Assembly: GCF_002934455.1 (NCBI RefSeq) | Contig: NZ_PTIR01000001.1 | Span: forward strand, 186,001 to 250,000 | DNA from: Trinickia symbiotica | GTDB lineage: Bacteria; Pseudomonadota; Gammaproteobacteria; Burkholderiales; Burkholderiaceae | Reading direction: 5' to 3' | Length of the DNA stretch: 64,000 nt | Shown: positions 26,599-35,566 of the stretch, piece by piece | Numbering within the stretch: the stretch's first letter is position 1 | Layout of the letters: every line of letters begins with the position of its first letter | The notes under the pieces: generated by a model | Databases searched by the model: none | Told to the model about the DNA's origin: nothing | Seen by the model: only the letters and a program-made list of their open reading frames with translations | Translations under genes and position numbers: made by a program

Positions 26599-26757
26599 CG
26601 ATCAAGGACGGAAATGCCGATGTTTCGCCGGACAAGGCTTGCCTGGCGAAGTGGGACGACTGACCCTATTGCTCCATTGTGGTGCACGGCGCCACGTTGC
26701 CCTCTAAGGACGGCGCGGCGCCGTGGCCGAATCGGCCGTTTTCAGTAAATTAATAAA

Positions 26758-27528
26758 TCAGTGAATGCTGTGCGGCAATCCCTGCTCGGTCTCGCGTTGC
26801 AGTGACTGAACCTGGCGCCGCAAATCGCGGAGTTGATCCTGCGCGGCGCGTTTCTGCATGTCGAGCGCGGCCGCTTCCTCGCGCGTTTCTTTCTGGCGGC
26901 TCGCGAAGAGCGTCTGTTGCTGATGCGCGACGTCGAGATCGGCTTGCAAGCGATCGGCGCGCGCCTGCTGCGCCGCAATTTGCCGCTCGGTGTAGGTCTT
27001 TTGCGCGGCGAGCTTCGCGCGACGCAATTCGACATCGGCAAGCTGCGCACTTTTCTTGACGAAGTCGGCGTAGATCTGTTCGGCACGCGCGTCGTCGTGC
27101 GTCTTGATCACGCGCCAGAAGTTCTTTTGCTGAAAGAGCGCGATGTAGTACGTCAAATCGTCGCCGTGGAGCAACAGGCTCGCCCCGTAGCTGCCGTTGT
27201 AGCTCGTGCGCAACTCCGTTAGCTCGTTGTTCCGCATCAGGCGACGCAGTTCGGCAACGTTGCCCTGCGCTTCTTTCGTGTCGTCGGACGTCGTCGCCGA
27301 CGCCGATTGATCCGGCGCAATCGTTGTCGCGGCCGGCAAAGCGACAACCGGCGCAGGCGCGGCCGCTACGACGGCCGCCGATGCAGCCACGGCAGGCGCC
27401 GATAGCGACGGCGTGGCCGATGCGACGTCCGCGGCCGACTGTGCACCGGCACAGCCCACCATCCCGATTCCCCCGATGACGACAAGCGCGGCAAGCGCTG
27501 TCCCCCGCATACGAGAAAAATTCCTCAT
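26758..27528 (-). CDS. DUF2968 lipoprotein with coiled coil
   Basis: A 256-residue lipoprotein. An N-terminal signal ends at a lipobox-like GMVGCAG. An Ala/Pro-rich linker follows, then the DUF2968 core (VAELRRLMRNNELTELRTSY, NFWRVIKTHDDARAEQIYAD), and finally a long coiled coil (about residues 160-250) rich in Q/R/A/D. The start at ATG 27528 follows AGGAATT. It lies immediately downstream of the sigma-54 regulator of the Tad locus in the same direction, so it may be an envelope component linked to the pilus, but no function is established. Confidence 0.8.
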   Translation of the reverse strand: MRNFSRMRGTALAALVVIGGIGMVGCAGAQSAADVASATPSLSAPAVAASAAVVAAAPAPVVALPAATTIAPDQSASATTSDDTKEAQGNVAELRRLMRNNELTELRTSYNGSYGASLLLHGDDLTYYIALFQQKNFWRVIKTHDDARAEQIYADFVKKSAQLADVELRRAKLAAQKTYTERQIAAQQARADRLQADLDVAHQQQTLFASRQKETREEAAALDMQKRAAQDQLRDLRRQVQSLQRETEQGLPHSIH

Positions 27529-27585
27529 TGTCAATTCCTGGCGCTAGTAGTTCTAATTGGAACAGGCTACTTCAGCGCGTCATTA

Positions 27586-28980
27586 TTACTCAGTTTCTCT
27601 TGTTTCGGGCTCCTCATCGAATATTTGGTATTTCCGCATCTTTTCCCACAACACTTTGCGGCTGATGCCGAGGTACTGGGCGGTATCCTGGCGTCGCCAC
27701 GCGTTGGTCGCGAGCGCGGCGAGCACGCGGCTGCGCTCGGCCATGTCCCACTTGCTGCGGTCCACGATGAGCTCGCTCGCGCTTTCAGCCGGTACCGGCT
27801 GGGCATTGCGCGCGTGGGCGAGCAAGCGCTTGAGCCGCGCCGCATCCCAGCTGCCGATCTGCCGAACGGTCACGCCGATGCGCTCGGCCAGGTTGCGCAA
27901 CTCGCGCACGTTGCCGGGAAAGTAAGTGTCGGCAACGGAATCGGCCAGCCAATACGGAATCTCGGGGAGCGTGGCGAGCCGGTCGGCGCCTACCACGGAA
28001 GCGATAAAGGCATTGAAGATCGCGATCTTGTCGACAGCGCCGCGCTCCTCGAGCGACGGAATCCGTAACTCGATGACGGCCAGCCGGTAAAAGAGGTCAG
28101 CCCGAAACGTGCCGTCCTTGACGAGCTGCGGCAGATTCTTGTTGGTCGCGGCGACGAGTCGGAAATCGACTTTGACCGGCGTGGCCGAGCCGATCCGCGT
28201 AACGGCGCCGTCTTCGAGCACGCGCAGCAGCTTCACCTGCTGATAGAGCGGCAGGTCGCCGATCTCGTCGAGAAACAGCGTGCCGCCGTCCGCTTGTTCG
28301 AAGTACCCTTTGTGCGCGCCGATCGCGCCGGTGAACGAGCCCTTCGCATGGCCGAAGAACAGCGACTCGAAAAGGCCGTCGGGGATGGCGCCGCAATTGA
28401 CGGGTACGAACGGGCCATGCCGGTAGCGCGAATGTTTTTCGTGCAGCAGTTGCGCAATGCGCTCCTTGCCGACGCCCGTCTCGCCGCGAATGAGCACGCT
28501 CGTGTCGCAATCGGCAAACGTATCGACTTCATGCAGCAGCATCTGCATGGGCTCGGAATGCGCGACGATCTCCGTCGACGCGGCCGTCCCGGCCGTATGC
28601 GCCCGCAACTGGGCGGCGAGTTTCGTCACCATGCCGCGTAACTCCGCGCACGTGAAATCGAGCGGCAACACGTGCGAATATTCGGGCGGATAGATGGCGG
28701 GATCGCGCTCGCGCGGCACGGCGCCAACCCAGATGACGGGCATGCCGCTCGTTGCCTGCCAGTCGTGCAGCGCGCGCGAGCCGCCATCGATCACGCTCAC
28801 GCTGATGATCGCCAACGCGGCTCGCGAGGGGCTGCTGCGTTCGGGCGCCGTCGCGCCGTCGGCGCGGATGACCTCGACGTCGAAGCTCGCCATGCAGCGA
28901 ATCACGCGCTCGACGATATCGGCCTTCCCCTCCCAGACATAGATGTCCAGTTCCTCGATCGTATTGTTGGCGGCTCTCAT
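27586..28980 (-). CDS. Sigma-54-dependent enhancer-binding regulator of the Tad locus
   Basis: A 464-residue activator. Residues 1-125 form a receiver-like fold without an obvious phosphoacceptor Asp pocket. Residues 140-385 are a sigma-54 AAA+ domain with Walker A GETGVGKE (166-173), the sigma-54 contact loop GSFTGA (214-219; the usual form is GAFTGA) and Walker [13 protein letters not shown] (232-243). The end is a Fis-type HTH (AAQYLG-like [16 protein letters not shown]). It begins 21 bp after tadG, so it is in the Tad operon. Sigma-54 regulators occur in other beta-proteobacterial Tad loci. A -24/-12 site at 41348 is a likely target. Confidence 0.88.
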   Translation of the reverse strand: MRAANNTIEELDIYVWEGKADIVERVIRCMASFDVEVIRADGATAPERSSPSRAALAIISVSVIDGGSRALHDWQATSGMPVIWVGAVPRERDPAIYPPEYSHVLPLDFTCAELRGMVTKLAAQLRAHTAGTAASTEIVAHSEPMQMLLHEVDTFADCDTSVLIRGETGVGKERIAQLLHEKHSRYRHGPFVPVNCGAIPDGLFESLFFGHAKGSFTGAIGAHKGYFEQADGGTLFLDEIGDLPLYQQVKLLRVLEDGAVTRIGSATPVKVDFRLVAATNKNLPQLVKDGTFRADLFYRLAVIELRIPSLEERGAVDKIAIFNAFIASVVGADRLATLPEIPYWLADSVADTYFPGNVRELRNLAERIGVTVRQIGSWDAARLKRLLAHARNAQPVPAESASELIVDRSKWDMAERSRVLAALATNAWRRQDTAQYLGISRKVLWEKMRKYQIFDEEPETRETE

Positions 28981-29001
28981 TGTTCGATTTCGAATGTCTT
29001 G

Positions 29002-30693
29002 TCAGTAAACCAGTTTCGGCACGCCGCAAGTCAGCGACAGGTCATGAATCGTCGTCACGCCGGCTTGCACGCCGAGCAGTTGCAGCAGCGGATCGATGCC
29101 GATATCGGCAATTCCCTCGAGAAGCGGCCCGAGCGCGGAGGTCACGATCGACCCGTCGATGCCGTCGACCTGCAAGCTGCTCGACAACGCGTTCGTGAGC
29201 GCCTCGCCGATCCCTGTTCCGAAGGTGCCGTATCCGCCGCTCGCGGCGAACGTCAAGGGAGGATCGATCGGGTTGCCGGTCAACGAAGTCGAAGCGTGGG
29301 CGGTAACAACGGGGATGCCCGCCACCTCGAGGATCGTCGCCGGTTGCGTAGGACAACTAAATGCCTGGGAGGCGGCTTGGGGATTCGCGGCCTGAGCGGC
29401 GATACAGAGATTCGCAATCCCGGTCTGCCCGCCAACGACCGAATTGCTGGTCGCCTGCGACGACGTGCAGTTCGTCGATTCGAGCCACGCCTGACCTTGC
29501 GCCGCTTCGAGGGAAATCGGCACGCTGATGTTGGCCACGCCGAGTTTCAAGTAAAGCCGCACCTGCGCGGCGCTTGCTTCCGTCCGCCATGCTTGCGTTC
29601 TCGGATCTCTCCCTGCTTCGCCCACGGCGAGGACGGGCGGCTCGACGATCTGCACCTTGACCGTCGCACTGGCCAGCGCCCCCAGGTTCAGGCCCGTCGT
29701 GATATCGATCGCGGGCTGCCCCGCATGCGCGATTTCGGCCGCGACGATGAGCGCATCGAGCGGACTGATCGTCGCATCGACGGCGCTTTGCGCATTCGAT
29801 ACGCCGAGTGACAACAGGCCCGCGCTGCCCGCCGTGTTGCCGACCGGGAATGTCAAGGTGTCCGAAATACCGCCATCGAGGATGGTCTGCAGCGTGGCCA
29901 CATCGGTCTGCAAATTCGCATCGGCCGCCGATGTGCGCGACAGCGCCGTCAACATCAGGTGCGCGAGCTGCCGAACATCGACCTGTGTCGCGAGCAACTG
30001 ATCGACGGTTCCGACTCCAGCCGCCGCCATCAGATCGCCGATCTTGATGCGCGCATTCGCAAGCGACTCATAAGAGACGAGCGAGAGATCGAGGTTCGTT
30101 CCGAGCAGTGCGTTCAGCAGGCCGTTGACGGCTCCGCCTTGCAATTGCGCGAGTACCGTACCGACGGAAAATGCGCCGATGTTCGTCGCCTGCGCCGTCG
30201 ACGTTGCGCTGACGGTGCGGACCGGTCCGAGAAAGAAGTACGGCACCTGGCGCGTCGCGGTCACCTGTAGCGCATTGAGCGGCGCTCCCGCGTTCGTGCT
30301 CGCGAAGTAGCTCGGCGCGCCATTGGTTTTCGTATCCCATCGGCCGCATGCGACGGTGATCGTCGCGGCGCCTGACCCGTCGGTCGGAAAGCCGTTCGCC
30401 GCGGCGTTCGCCGTTGCGCTCGCGCTAGCCGCGCCGCAACCGCCGCTGATCGTCTGCACACCGGCCAGAGCGGCCAGGTCGGCGATCCGCTGCAGCGAGC
30501 GCCGCGCGAAAAAGACGTTGCCGACGTCGAGCGCGCCGAGCGCCGCGATGGCGATCGTCAGAAAGAGCGCCACCATGACGACGATCGAGCCGCGCTGACG
30601 CCGGGCGGCCGATGACCGAACCGCGCGCATGCGCGCGGAGGCCGCCGCTCGCTTGCGGCCGGATAGCGTCGGGAAATTGCGCTCAGGCGCCAC
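29002..30693 (-). CDS. tadG: TadG-like protein (Tad domain)
   Basis: A 563-residue protein with a short cytoplasmic N-terminus, one membrane segment (GSIVVMVALFLTIAIAALGA) and the TadE/G-type DVGNVFFARRSLQRIADLAA helix. A large exported region follows, rich in Ala, Thr, Ser and Gly. This is the layout of the putative Flp-pilus assembly protein TadG. The start is probably the GTG at 30693, with ATG at 30630 as an alternative. It starts 12 bp after the DUF3613 gene and is followed 21 bp later by the sigma-54 regulator. It probably anchors or scaffolds the secretion complex. Confidence 0.85.
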   Translation of the reverse strand: MAPERNFPTLSGRKRAAASARMRAVRSSAARRQRGSIVVMVALFLTIAIAALGALDVGNVFFARRSLQRIADLAALAGVQTISGGCGAASASATANAAANGFPTDGSGAATITVACGRWDTKTNGAPSYFASTNAGAPLNALQVTATRQVPYFFLGPVRTVSATSTAQATNIGAFSVGTVLAQLQGGAVNGLLNALLGTNLDLSLVSYESLANARIKIGDLMAAAGVGTVDQLLATQVDVRQLAHLMLTALSRTSAADANLQTDVATLQTILDGGISDTLTFPVGNTAGSAGLLSLGVSNAQSAVDATISPLDALIVAAEIAHAGQPAIDITTGLNLGALASATVKVQIVEPPVLAVGEAGRDPRTQAWRTEASAAQVRLYLKLGVANISVPISLEAAQGQAWLESTNCTSSQATSNSVVGGQTGIANLCIAAQAANPQAASQAFSCPTQPATILEVAGIPVVTAHASTSLTGNPIDPPLTFAASGGYGTFGTGIGEALTNALSSSLQVDGIDGSIVTSALGPLLEGIADIGIDPLLQLLGVQAGVTTIHDLSLTCGVPKLVY

Positions 30694-30705
30694 GTTCGGG
30701 ACTCG

Positions 30706-31101
30706 TCAATTCGAATTTGTCGAGGCACCGGCACCGGCGCCGCCGCCGTTCCCGTAGTCGCCCAACGAGGGACCTCTCGTTTCGATCGGCGAAGCGAACG
30801 ATGCCGGAATCTTCGTCTTGAACGAGTCGAGGTAGCGATCGTAGGCGAGGCCCGCTTCGGCGCCGAGGGTCGGCAATGCGGGGGCCGCCGCTTTGTTGCT
30901 GCGCTGTAGCTCGAGCCACGCGCTCGTCGCGTCGCCGACTTCGCTCGCACGTGCCCTATTCGCGGCTTGCGGCGGCGTCTCTTCAGCCGCACTCGGCGAT
31001 GACGTTGCAACGGTCACGGCGGCAGCCGCGACGACGACGGCAATCGCAAAGAGCGGCATCCGGGCTGCAGTGCGCATTGCATCGAGAGTCTTTAGTTTCA
31101 T
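30706..31101 (-). CDS. DUF3613 exported protein in Tad locus
   Basis: A 131-residue protein with a signal peptide (LFAIAVVVAAAAVTVA...SAAEE) and the DUF3613 segment (ASEVGDATSAWLELQRSNKA, LGAEAGLAYDRYLDSF). The start at 31101 has GAGGAG upstream. A GTG at 31125 overlapping the tadD stop (GTGA) is the alternative. DUF3613 proteins are found almost only in beta-proteobacterial Tad clusters, so a periplasmic accessory role in Flp pilus assembly is likely but not shown. Confidence 0.8.
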   Translation of the reverse strand: MKLKTLDAMRTAARMPLFAIAVVVAAAAVTVATSSPSAAEETPPQAANRARASEVGDATSAWLELQRSNKAAAPALPTLGAEAGLAYDRYLDSFKTKIPASFASPIETRGPSLGDYGNGGGAGAGASTNSN

Positions 31102-31121
31102 TGGCTGCTCCTCGTGGCTCG

Positions 31122-32063
31122 TCACTGTGCAAACTGTTGCAACAACGGCGGCGGTGTTTGATCGATCGGCGCGGCAGCGGACCCTCGCAGTGAGTCGGCC
31201 ACCGTGGCGTCGGCGTGCGCGCGCGCCAGCATCGTCGGTTCCAGCCGGCTCTCCGGCCGTTGCTGTCGCTTGGCCGACGACGTCTGCGTTATCAAGCGAC
31301 GTGCGCGCTCGGCGGCAGCCACCCTCGACGCATCGGTTCGAATGGCCTCGCGCACGTCCGGCGAGAAATGCTGGTCGTCCATCAGCGCACGCGCCTCGCG
31401 CATGCGGCCTTGCGCAAGCAAGAGCAAAGCGATGTTCGACAGGATCCGCGCGTTGTGCGCGTCGAGCTCCGCGGCCTGCATCAGCGGCACGCGCGCCCCG
31501 GCGACATCGCCATCCCTCAGACGTGCATAGCCGAGATCCGACAATGTCGGTGCATCGGTCGGCGCAAGCTCGCTCGCATGCGCGAGTTCACGGTCGGCAT
31601 CGGGGAAGTCACCCGCCGCGCCCGCGAGCAACCCGAGACCGCGGTATCCGCGCGCCGCGAGTGGCGTCCCGAGCAGCGACCGGTAAGCGCTTGCGCTCGC
31701 ATCGGCTTGCCCCGTGATGCGCAGCGCGTCGGCACGCAGCAGCGTCGATTCGGGCGTCGCGCCGTACTGCTTCTCATAGGCATCGATATGCGCGAGCGAC
31801 GCATAGTAGAGCCCTTCCGCCTGCATCCGGTCGATCAGCGCGAGATAGACGCCGGGCGTGTCGGGCTTGCTTTCCCGCTGCGCGTTTGCCGCCGTTTGCA
31901 AGGCTGCGGCGCGTTCGGCCTGCGTGCCGATGCCGTAGCCCGATTCCTTGAACGCGCAAGCGCTGGCGGCAAGCGTCGTGATCGCGCACACCGCGAGCGT
32001 GAAATAGCGGGAATACCTCGTTCGATCTGTGGTCTCGATACACACGCGTAGGAGTCGCTTCAT
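31122..32063 (-). CDS. tadD: TadD-like tetratricopeptide lipoprotein
   Basis: A 313-residue lipoprotein: signal with lipobox L-A-A-S-A-C near residues 33-38, then TPR-type helix pairs (YYASLAHIDAYEKQYGATPE, APTLSDLGYARLRDGDVAGA, NARILSNIALLLLAQGRMRE). TadD is the outer-membrane pilotin-like component of Flp pilus machinery and may help insert the RcpA secretin. The C-terminal 50 residues are basic and low-complexity. Its stop overlaps a possible GTG start of the DUF3613 gene, showing tight operon packing. Confidence 0.85.
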   Translation of the reverse strand: MKRLLRVCIETTDRTRYSRYFTLAVCAITTLAASACAFKESGYGIGTQAERAAALQTAANAQRESKPDTPGVYLALIDRMQAEGLYYASLAHIDAYEKQYGATPESTLLRADALRITGQADASASAYRSLLGTPLAARGYRGLGLLAGAAGDFPDADRELAHASELAPTDAPTLSDLGYARLRDGDVAGARVPLMQAAELDAHNARILSNIALLLLAQGRMREARALMDDQHFSPDVREAIRTDASRVAAAERARRLITQTSSAKRQQRPESRLEPTMLARAHADATVADSLRGSAAAPIDQTPPPLLQQFAQ

Positions 32064-32135
32064 TTTTTCCCGTTCCGTTTACTGTCCGTCGTTCATCCGT
32101 ATCGTCACCCGCGCTTGATTCGTCTCTCGCATCGA

Positions 32136-33230
32136 TCAATGCCGTTGTGTCCTCAAACTGTGCGTGGCCGTGACCACGCCAGGCCCTGCCGTCACGATCA
32201 AGAGCGCCGGCAGCAGCGTCAAAATCATGACGCCCGTCATCTTTACGGTGAGGCGTCCAATCCGCTCGCGCAGCATCGCGCGGCGCGTCTCGCGCAACCG
32301 GTCGCCGAATTGCTTGAGCGGTTCCTGCACCGCGCCGCCGTGGCGGTCGACCTGAATCATCAGCCGTACGACGGCGCGCAAGTCCTCGTTGCCGAAGCTC
32401 GCGGCGAGCCGCTGCAGCGACTGCTCGCGCGTGCGCCCCGCCACGAACTGGCGCTGCGCGATCTCGACCTCCCGCGACAGCACGGGCAGCATCGAGCGGA
32501 AATCGTTGGCCATCACTTGCAGGCTTTGATCGAGCGAAAGGCCAACGCCTTGCAATAGCCTTAGCAAATCGACGAATCCGGGCAATTCCTCGATGACGCT
32601 TCGACGTCTCAGCGACGCCCTGCGCGCGAGGACGAGCTTCGGCAGCATGAAGCCCACCGTCAGCGCTACGGCCGCGGCGGCGAGCCACGGTCCGCCGCGC
32701 ACCCCTGTGTACCAGCCAGCGGCAACCGCAAGCACGGCGGCCCCGCCGAGCCGCGACATCAGGAAGAGACCGCGTGCGTTGGCATCGACGAAACCGCATT
32801 GATCGAGCAACCGCCTGTCCTCTTGCGCGACAGCATGCCTGCCGAGCGGCGTATCGAGCCAGCGCGCACCAAGCCGCCCCAAACGCTCGAGCGGCGTTTC
32901 CCGGCGTTTCAGCGTCCGCGCGTTGGCCGCGCTCGCATGGCCTGGCTGTCCGCCTATGTCGCGGGCCATGGCACCGGGCTCGAGCTGGGTGGGCGCTCTG
33001 CGCGACGACGCACCGCCCTGCTGAGCTGCCAGCGAAGCGGAACGCGCCGCCGTCGCGGCATCGGTTGCGGCTCGCGCCGCCATGGCCAACGCGCGGTCTT
33101 CGAGCGCCTTGGCCAACACGCGTGCACCGCGACGCGCCACGACGAGTTGCGCGACGATGACGGCCGCGAACATCAGCAAGCCGAGCGCGGCAAGCGCGAA
33201 CGCGAGAGCGGCGAGGCGATCGGCTGGCAT
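32136..33230 (-). CDS. tadC: TadC inner-membrane platform protein (T2SF domain)
   Basis: A 364-residue membrane protein with an N-terminal segment (LAALAFALAALGLLMFAAVI), two central ones (around AVLAVAAGWYTGVRGGPWLA) and a C-terminal one (VMILTLLPALLIVTAGPGVV) flanking a GspF/T2SF domain (LPGFVDLLRLLQGVGLSLDQ, ARGRTREQSL-like, MIQVDRHGGAVQEPLKQFG). A basic low-complexity insert of about 65 residues lies after the first membrane segment. It partners TadB as the platform on which the TadA ATPase acts. The ATG follows the tadB stop at once. Confidence 0.9.
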   Translation of the reverse strand: MPADRLAALAFALAALGLLMFAAVIVAQLVVARRGARVLAKALEDRALAMAARAATDAATAARSASLAAQQGGASSRRAPTQLEPGAMARDIGGQPGHASAANARTLKRRETPLERLGRLGARWLDTPLGRHAVAQEDRRLLDQCGFVDANARGLFLMSRLGGAAVLAVAAGWYTGVRGGPWLAAAAVALTVGFMLPKLVLARRASLRRRSVIEELPGFVDLLRLLQGVGLSLDQSLQVMANDFRSMLPVLSREVEIAQRQFVAGRTREQSLQRLAASFGNEDLRAVVRLMIQVDRHGGAVQEPLKQFGDRLRETRRAMLRERIGRLTVKMTGVMILTLLPALLIVTAGPGVVTATHSLRTQRH

Positions 33231-33231
33231 G

Positions 33232-34230
33232 TCAAGACCTCAACCGCGTCAGGCGGTACAGCATGTAGCCTCCTGCCATCTGCAGGCCGAATGCGACGTA
33301 GATGAGCGCACGGCCCGTGGAATCCGCCCACATGGCACCGAAGTAGGTCGGATTCGAGGCGATCAGAAAGCCGCCGATCGCGAGGGGCAGTACCGCGAGC
33401 ACCCAGGCGGACATGCGCGTCTCGGCCGACATCGCAACCAGTTCGCGCTCGGCCTGCTCGAGATCGCGCATGAAGAGCGACATCCGTTCGAGCATGACGT
33501 CGGCCCGGCCGCCGTACTTGACCGACAAGCGCAGCACCGAGCCGACGAATTCGAACTCGCGCACGCCGTAGAGCTCCGCGACCTGACCGAACGCGCGATC
33601 GATCTCGATGCCTGCCCGCATCGCGCGCGAAATGCGGTCCATGCATTCGCGCAATGGCGCCTCGGTCGTTTGCAGCGAGGCCTGGAACGCGGCGGGAACG
33701 CTGTTGCCCAATGTCACGAGCCGCACGATGCCGTCGAGGAGCGTCGGCAATTGCTGCACGATCGAGAGCCGGCGGCGTTGCATGCGCACGCTGATCACGA
33801 AGCATGCCGCCGACAAGCACGCCACCGAGGCCGCCGTTGCCGCGAGTGCGCCGGCATCGAGGGCCACCCATGCCGAAATCGCGACTGTCGCCGCGCACAG
33901 TGAGACGGCGAGCTTGCGCGCGTCGCCAAGGCCGGCGCGCGTGGCGACATCGTCGAACGCGCGGGCGATGCGTGCGGCCGCTCGTGCTCCGATTCCAGGT
34001 TCGCTGACGTTTGTCGCCGGACGCCGCGCGTCGGCGGTCGTGCGTCGCGTATCCGCCGTAGTCGTACTCGTGCGCTGCGCAACCGGCGACTTGGGCGCAA
34101 CGACGCTGCTCTCGATAAAGCGGGCGGCGTTGGCCTCGTGCTGCGAACGTGCGCTGCGCTGCCAAAGCAGAATGGCCATCGCCGCGCAAACGAGCGCGAG
34201 CGCGGCGATCCCTGCGAGGAGGCTAGACAC
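33232..34230 (-). CDS. tadB: TadB inner-membrane platform protein (T2SF domain)
   Basis: A 332-residue T2SF-domain protein with an N-terminal membrane segment (LLAGIAALALVCAAMAILLW), a pair near ISAWVALDAGALAATAASVA, and two at the C-terminus. The core motif LPTLLDGIVRLVTLGNSVPA followed by R-A-M-R-A-G-I-E-I is standard. The GTG at 34230 is chosen because it overlaps the tadA stop (GTGTCTAG); the longer open frame upstream is antisense-like arginine/serine noise. A roughly 60-residue basic linker after the first segment mirrors that in TadC. Confidence 0.88.
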   Translation of the reverse strand: MSSLLAGIAALALVCAAMAILLWQRSARSQHEANAARFIESSVVAPKSPVAQRTSTTTADTRRTTADARRPATNVSEPGIGARAAARIARAFDDVATRAGLGDARKLAVSLCAATVAISAWVALDAGALAATAASVACLSAACFVISVRMQRRRLSIVQQLPTLLDGIVRLVTLGNSVPAAFQASLQTTEAPLRECMDRISRAMRAGIEIDRAFGQVAELYGVREFEFVGSVLRLSVKYGGRADVMLERMSLFMRDLEQAERELVAMSAETRMSAWVLAVLPLAIGGFLIASNPTYFGAMWADSTGRALIYVAFGLQMAGGYMLYRLTRLRS

Positions 34231-35563
34231 GGAAGCCCCCGTCCCGCTCAAAGCCGCCCTCGAACGGGCCGGCACCGCCGAGCACCTGTCTGAAGCGAGC
34301 GAGCTTCGGCGAATGCGGGTGAATGCCGAGCGATACCCAGTTGTCGACCTCCTCGCCCTGCTCATCGACGAACGGCTCGTAGCGATAGAGCTCCTGTGTC
34401 GCGATGATCGTATCTGAGAGGCCGGTGACTTCGGTGATCGACTGAATCCGCCGTCTGCCGTTCGACAAGCGGCCGATCTGCACGATGAAGTCGATCGCGT
34501 TGGCGATCTGCCGCCGCAAGCTCGACTCCGTGCCCTGAAAGCCGGCAAAGCCAGCCAGCATCTCGAGCCGGTACAGGCACTCGCGCGGCGAGCTCGCGTG
34601 GACCGTGCCCATCGAGCCGTCGTGGCCGGTATTCATCGCCTGCAGCATCTCGAGCACTTCACCGCCGCGAACTTCGCCGACGATGATGCGATCGGGCCGC
34701 ATCCGCAACGAATTGCGCAGCAGATCGCGGATCGTGACGCGCCCGGCGCCATCGAAGCCGCCGGGCCGGCTTTCCAGGCGCACGACGTGCGGATGATTCA
34801 GCGAGAGTTCAGCGGTGTCCTCGATCGTCACGACGCGCTCGGGCTCGGGGATATGAAATGCGAGCGCGTTGAGCAGCGATGTCTTGCCGGAACTGGTGCC
34901 GCCCGAGACGAGGATGTTGCAACGCGCGGCAACCGCGGCTTCGAGCAGCGCGCTGATTTCCGCGTTATAGGTGCCGTTGGCGAGCAAATCCGATGGCCGT
35001 AGCGGGTCCTTGCGAAACTTGCGAATCGAGACGATCGGCCCGTCGAGCGAGAGCGGCTCGATGATGACATTGACACGCCCGCCGTCCGGCAAGCGCGCAT
35101 CGACCATCGGGTTCGACTCATCGAGCCGCCGGCCGATCGGCGCGAGAATGCGGCGCACGATGCGCAGAAGGTGCGCGTTGTCGGTGAAGCGCACGGGCAT
35201 CTTCGCGAGGATGCCGTGGCGCGATACGTAGACGTCGCGGTAGCCGTTCACGAGGATGTCTTCGACAGCCGGATCGTTGAGCAGATCCTCGATCGGACCG
35301 AATCCGGCCAGCTCCTTGGTCAGCGCCTGAGCGATGAGCCGCACTTCGCTCTCGTTGATCGGGATATGGCGCAGTCGCACGAAGCTGTCGATTTCCAGGT
35401 CGACAAACTGATTGATCGCGCCGCGCGACCATCGGCCGAACTCGGCGCCCAACTCCTCGATGCGCGTGAGCAAGTGCTCGTGCGCCGCATTCTTTACGTC
35501 GTGAAACTGCTGCGTGTGGATGAACGAAGAGGCGTCGTCGGCGAATTGGATCTCGTTTGACAT
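34223..35563 (-). CDS. tadA: TadA/CpaF secretion ATPase
   Basis: A 446-residue hexameric secretion ATPase of the VirB11/PilT superfamily that powers Flp pilus assembly. It carries Walker A GGTSSGKT (221-228), the Asp box ([12 protein letters not shown]), Walker B ([20 protein letters not shown]) and the His box (GTVHASSP). The N-terminal domain ([20 protein letters not shown]) is complete. It starts 3 bp after the tadZ stop and overlaps tadB, consistent with one transcript. Length is normal. Confidence 0.95.
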   Translation of the reverse strand: MSNEIQFADDASSFIHTQQFHDVKNAAHEHLLTRIEELGAEFGRWSRGAINQFVDLEIDSFVRLRHIPINESEVRLIAQALTKELAGFGPIEDLLNDPAVEDILVNGYRDVYVSRHGILAKMPVRFTDNAHLLRIVRRILAPIGRRLDESNPMVDARLPDGGRVNVIIEPLSLDGPIVSIRKFRKDPLRPSDLLANGTYNAEISALLEAAVAARCNILVSGGTSSGKTSLLNALAFHIPEPERVVTIEDTAELSLNHPHVVRLESRPGGFDGAGRVTIRDLLRNSLRMRPDRIIVGEVRGGEVLEMLQAMNTGHDGSMGTVHASSPRECLYRLEMLAGFAGFQGTESSLRRQIANAIDFIVQIGRLSNGRRRIQSITEVTGLSDTIIATQELYRYEPFVDEQGEEVDNWVSLGIHPHSPKLARFRQVLGGAGPFEGGFERDGGFRV

Positions 35564-35566
35564 CGT

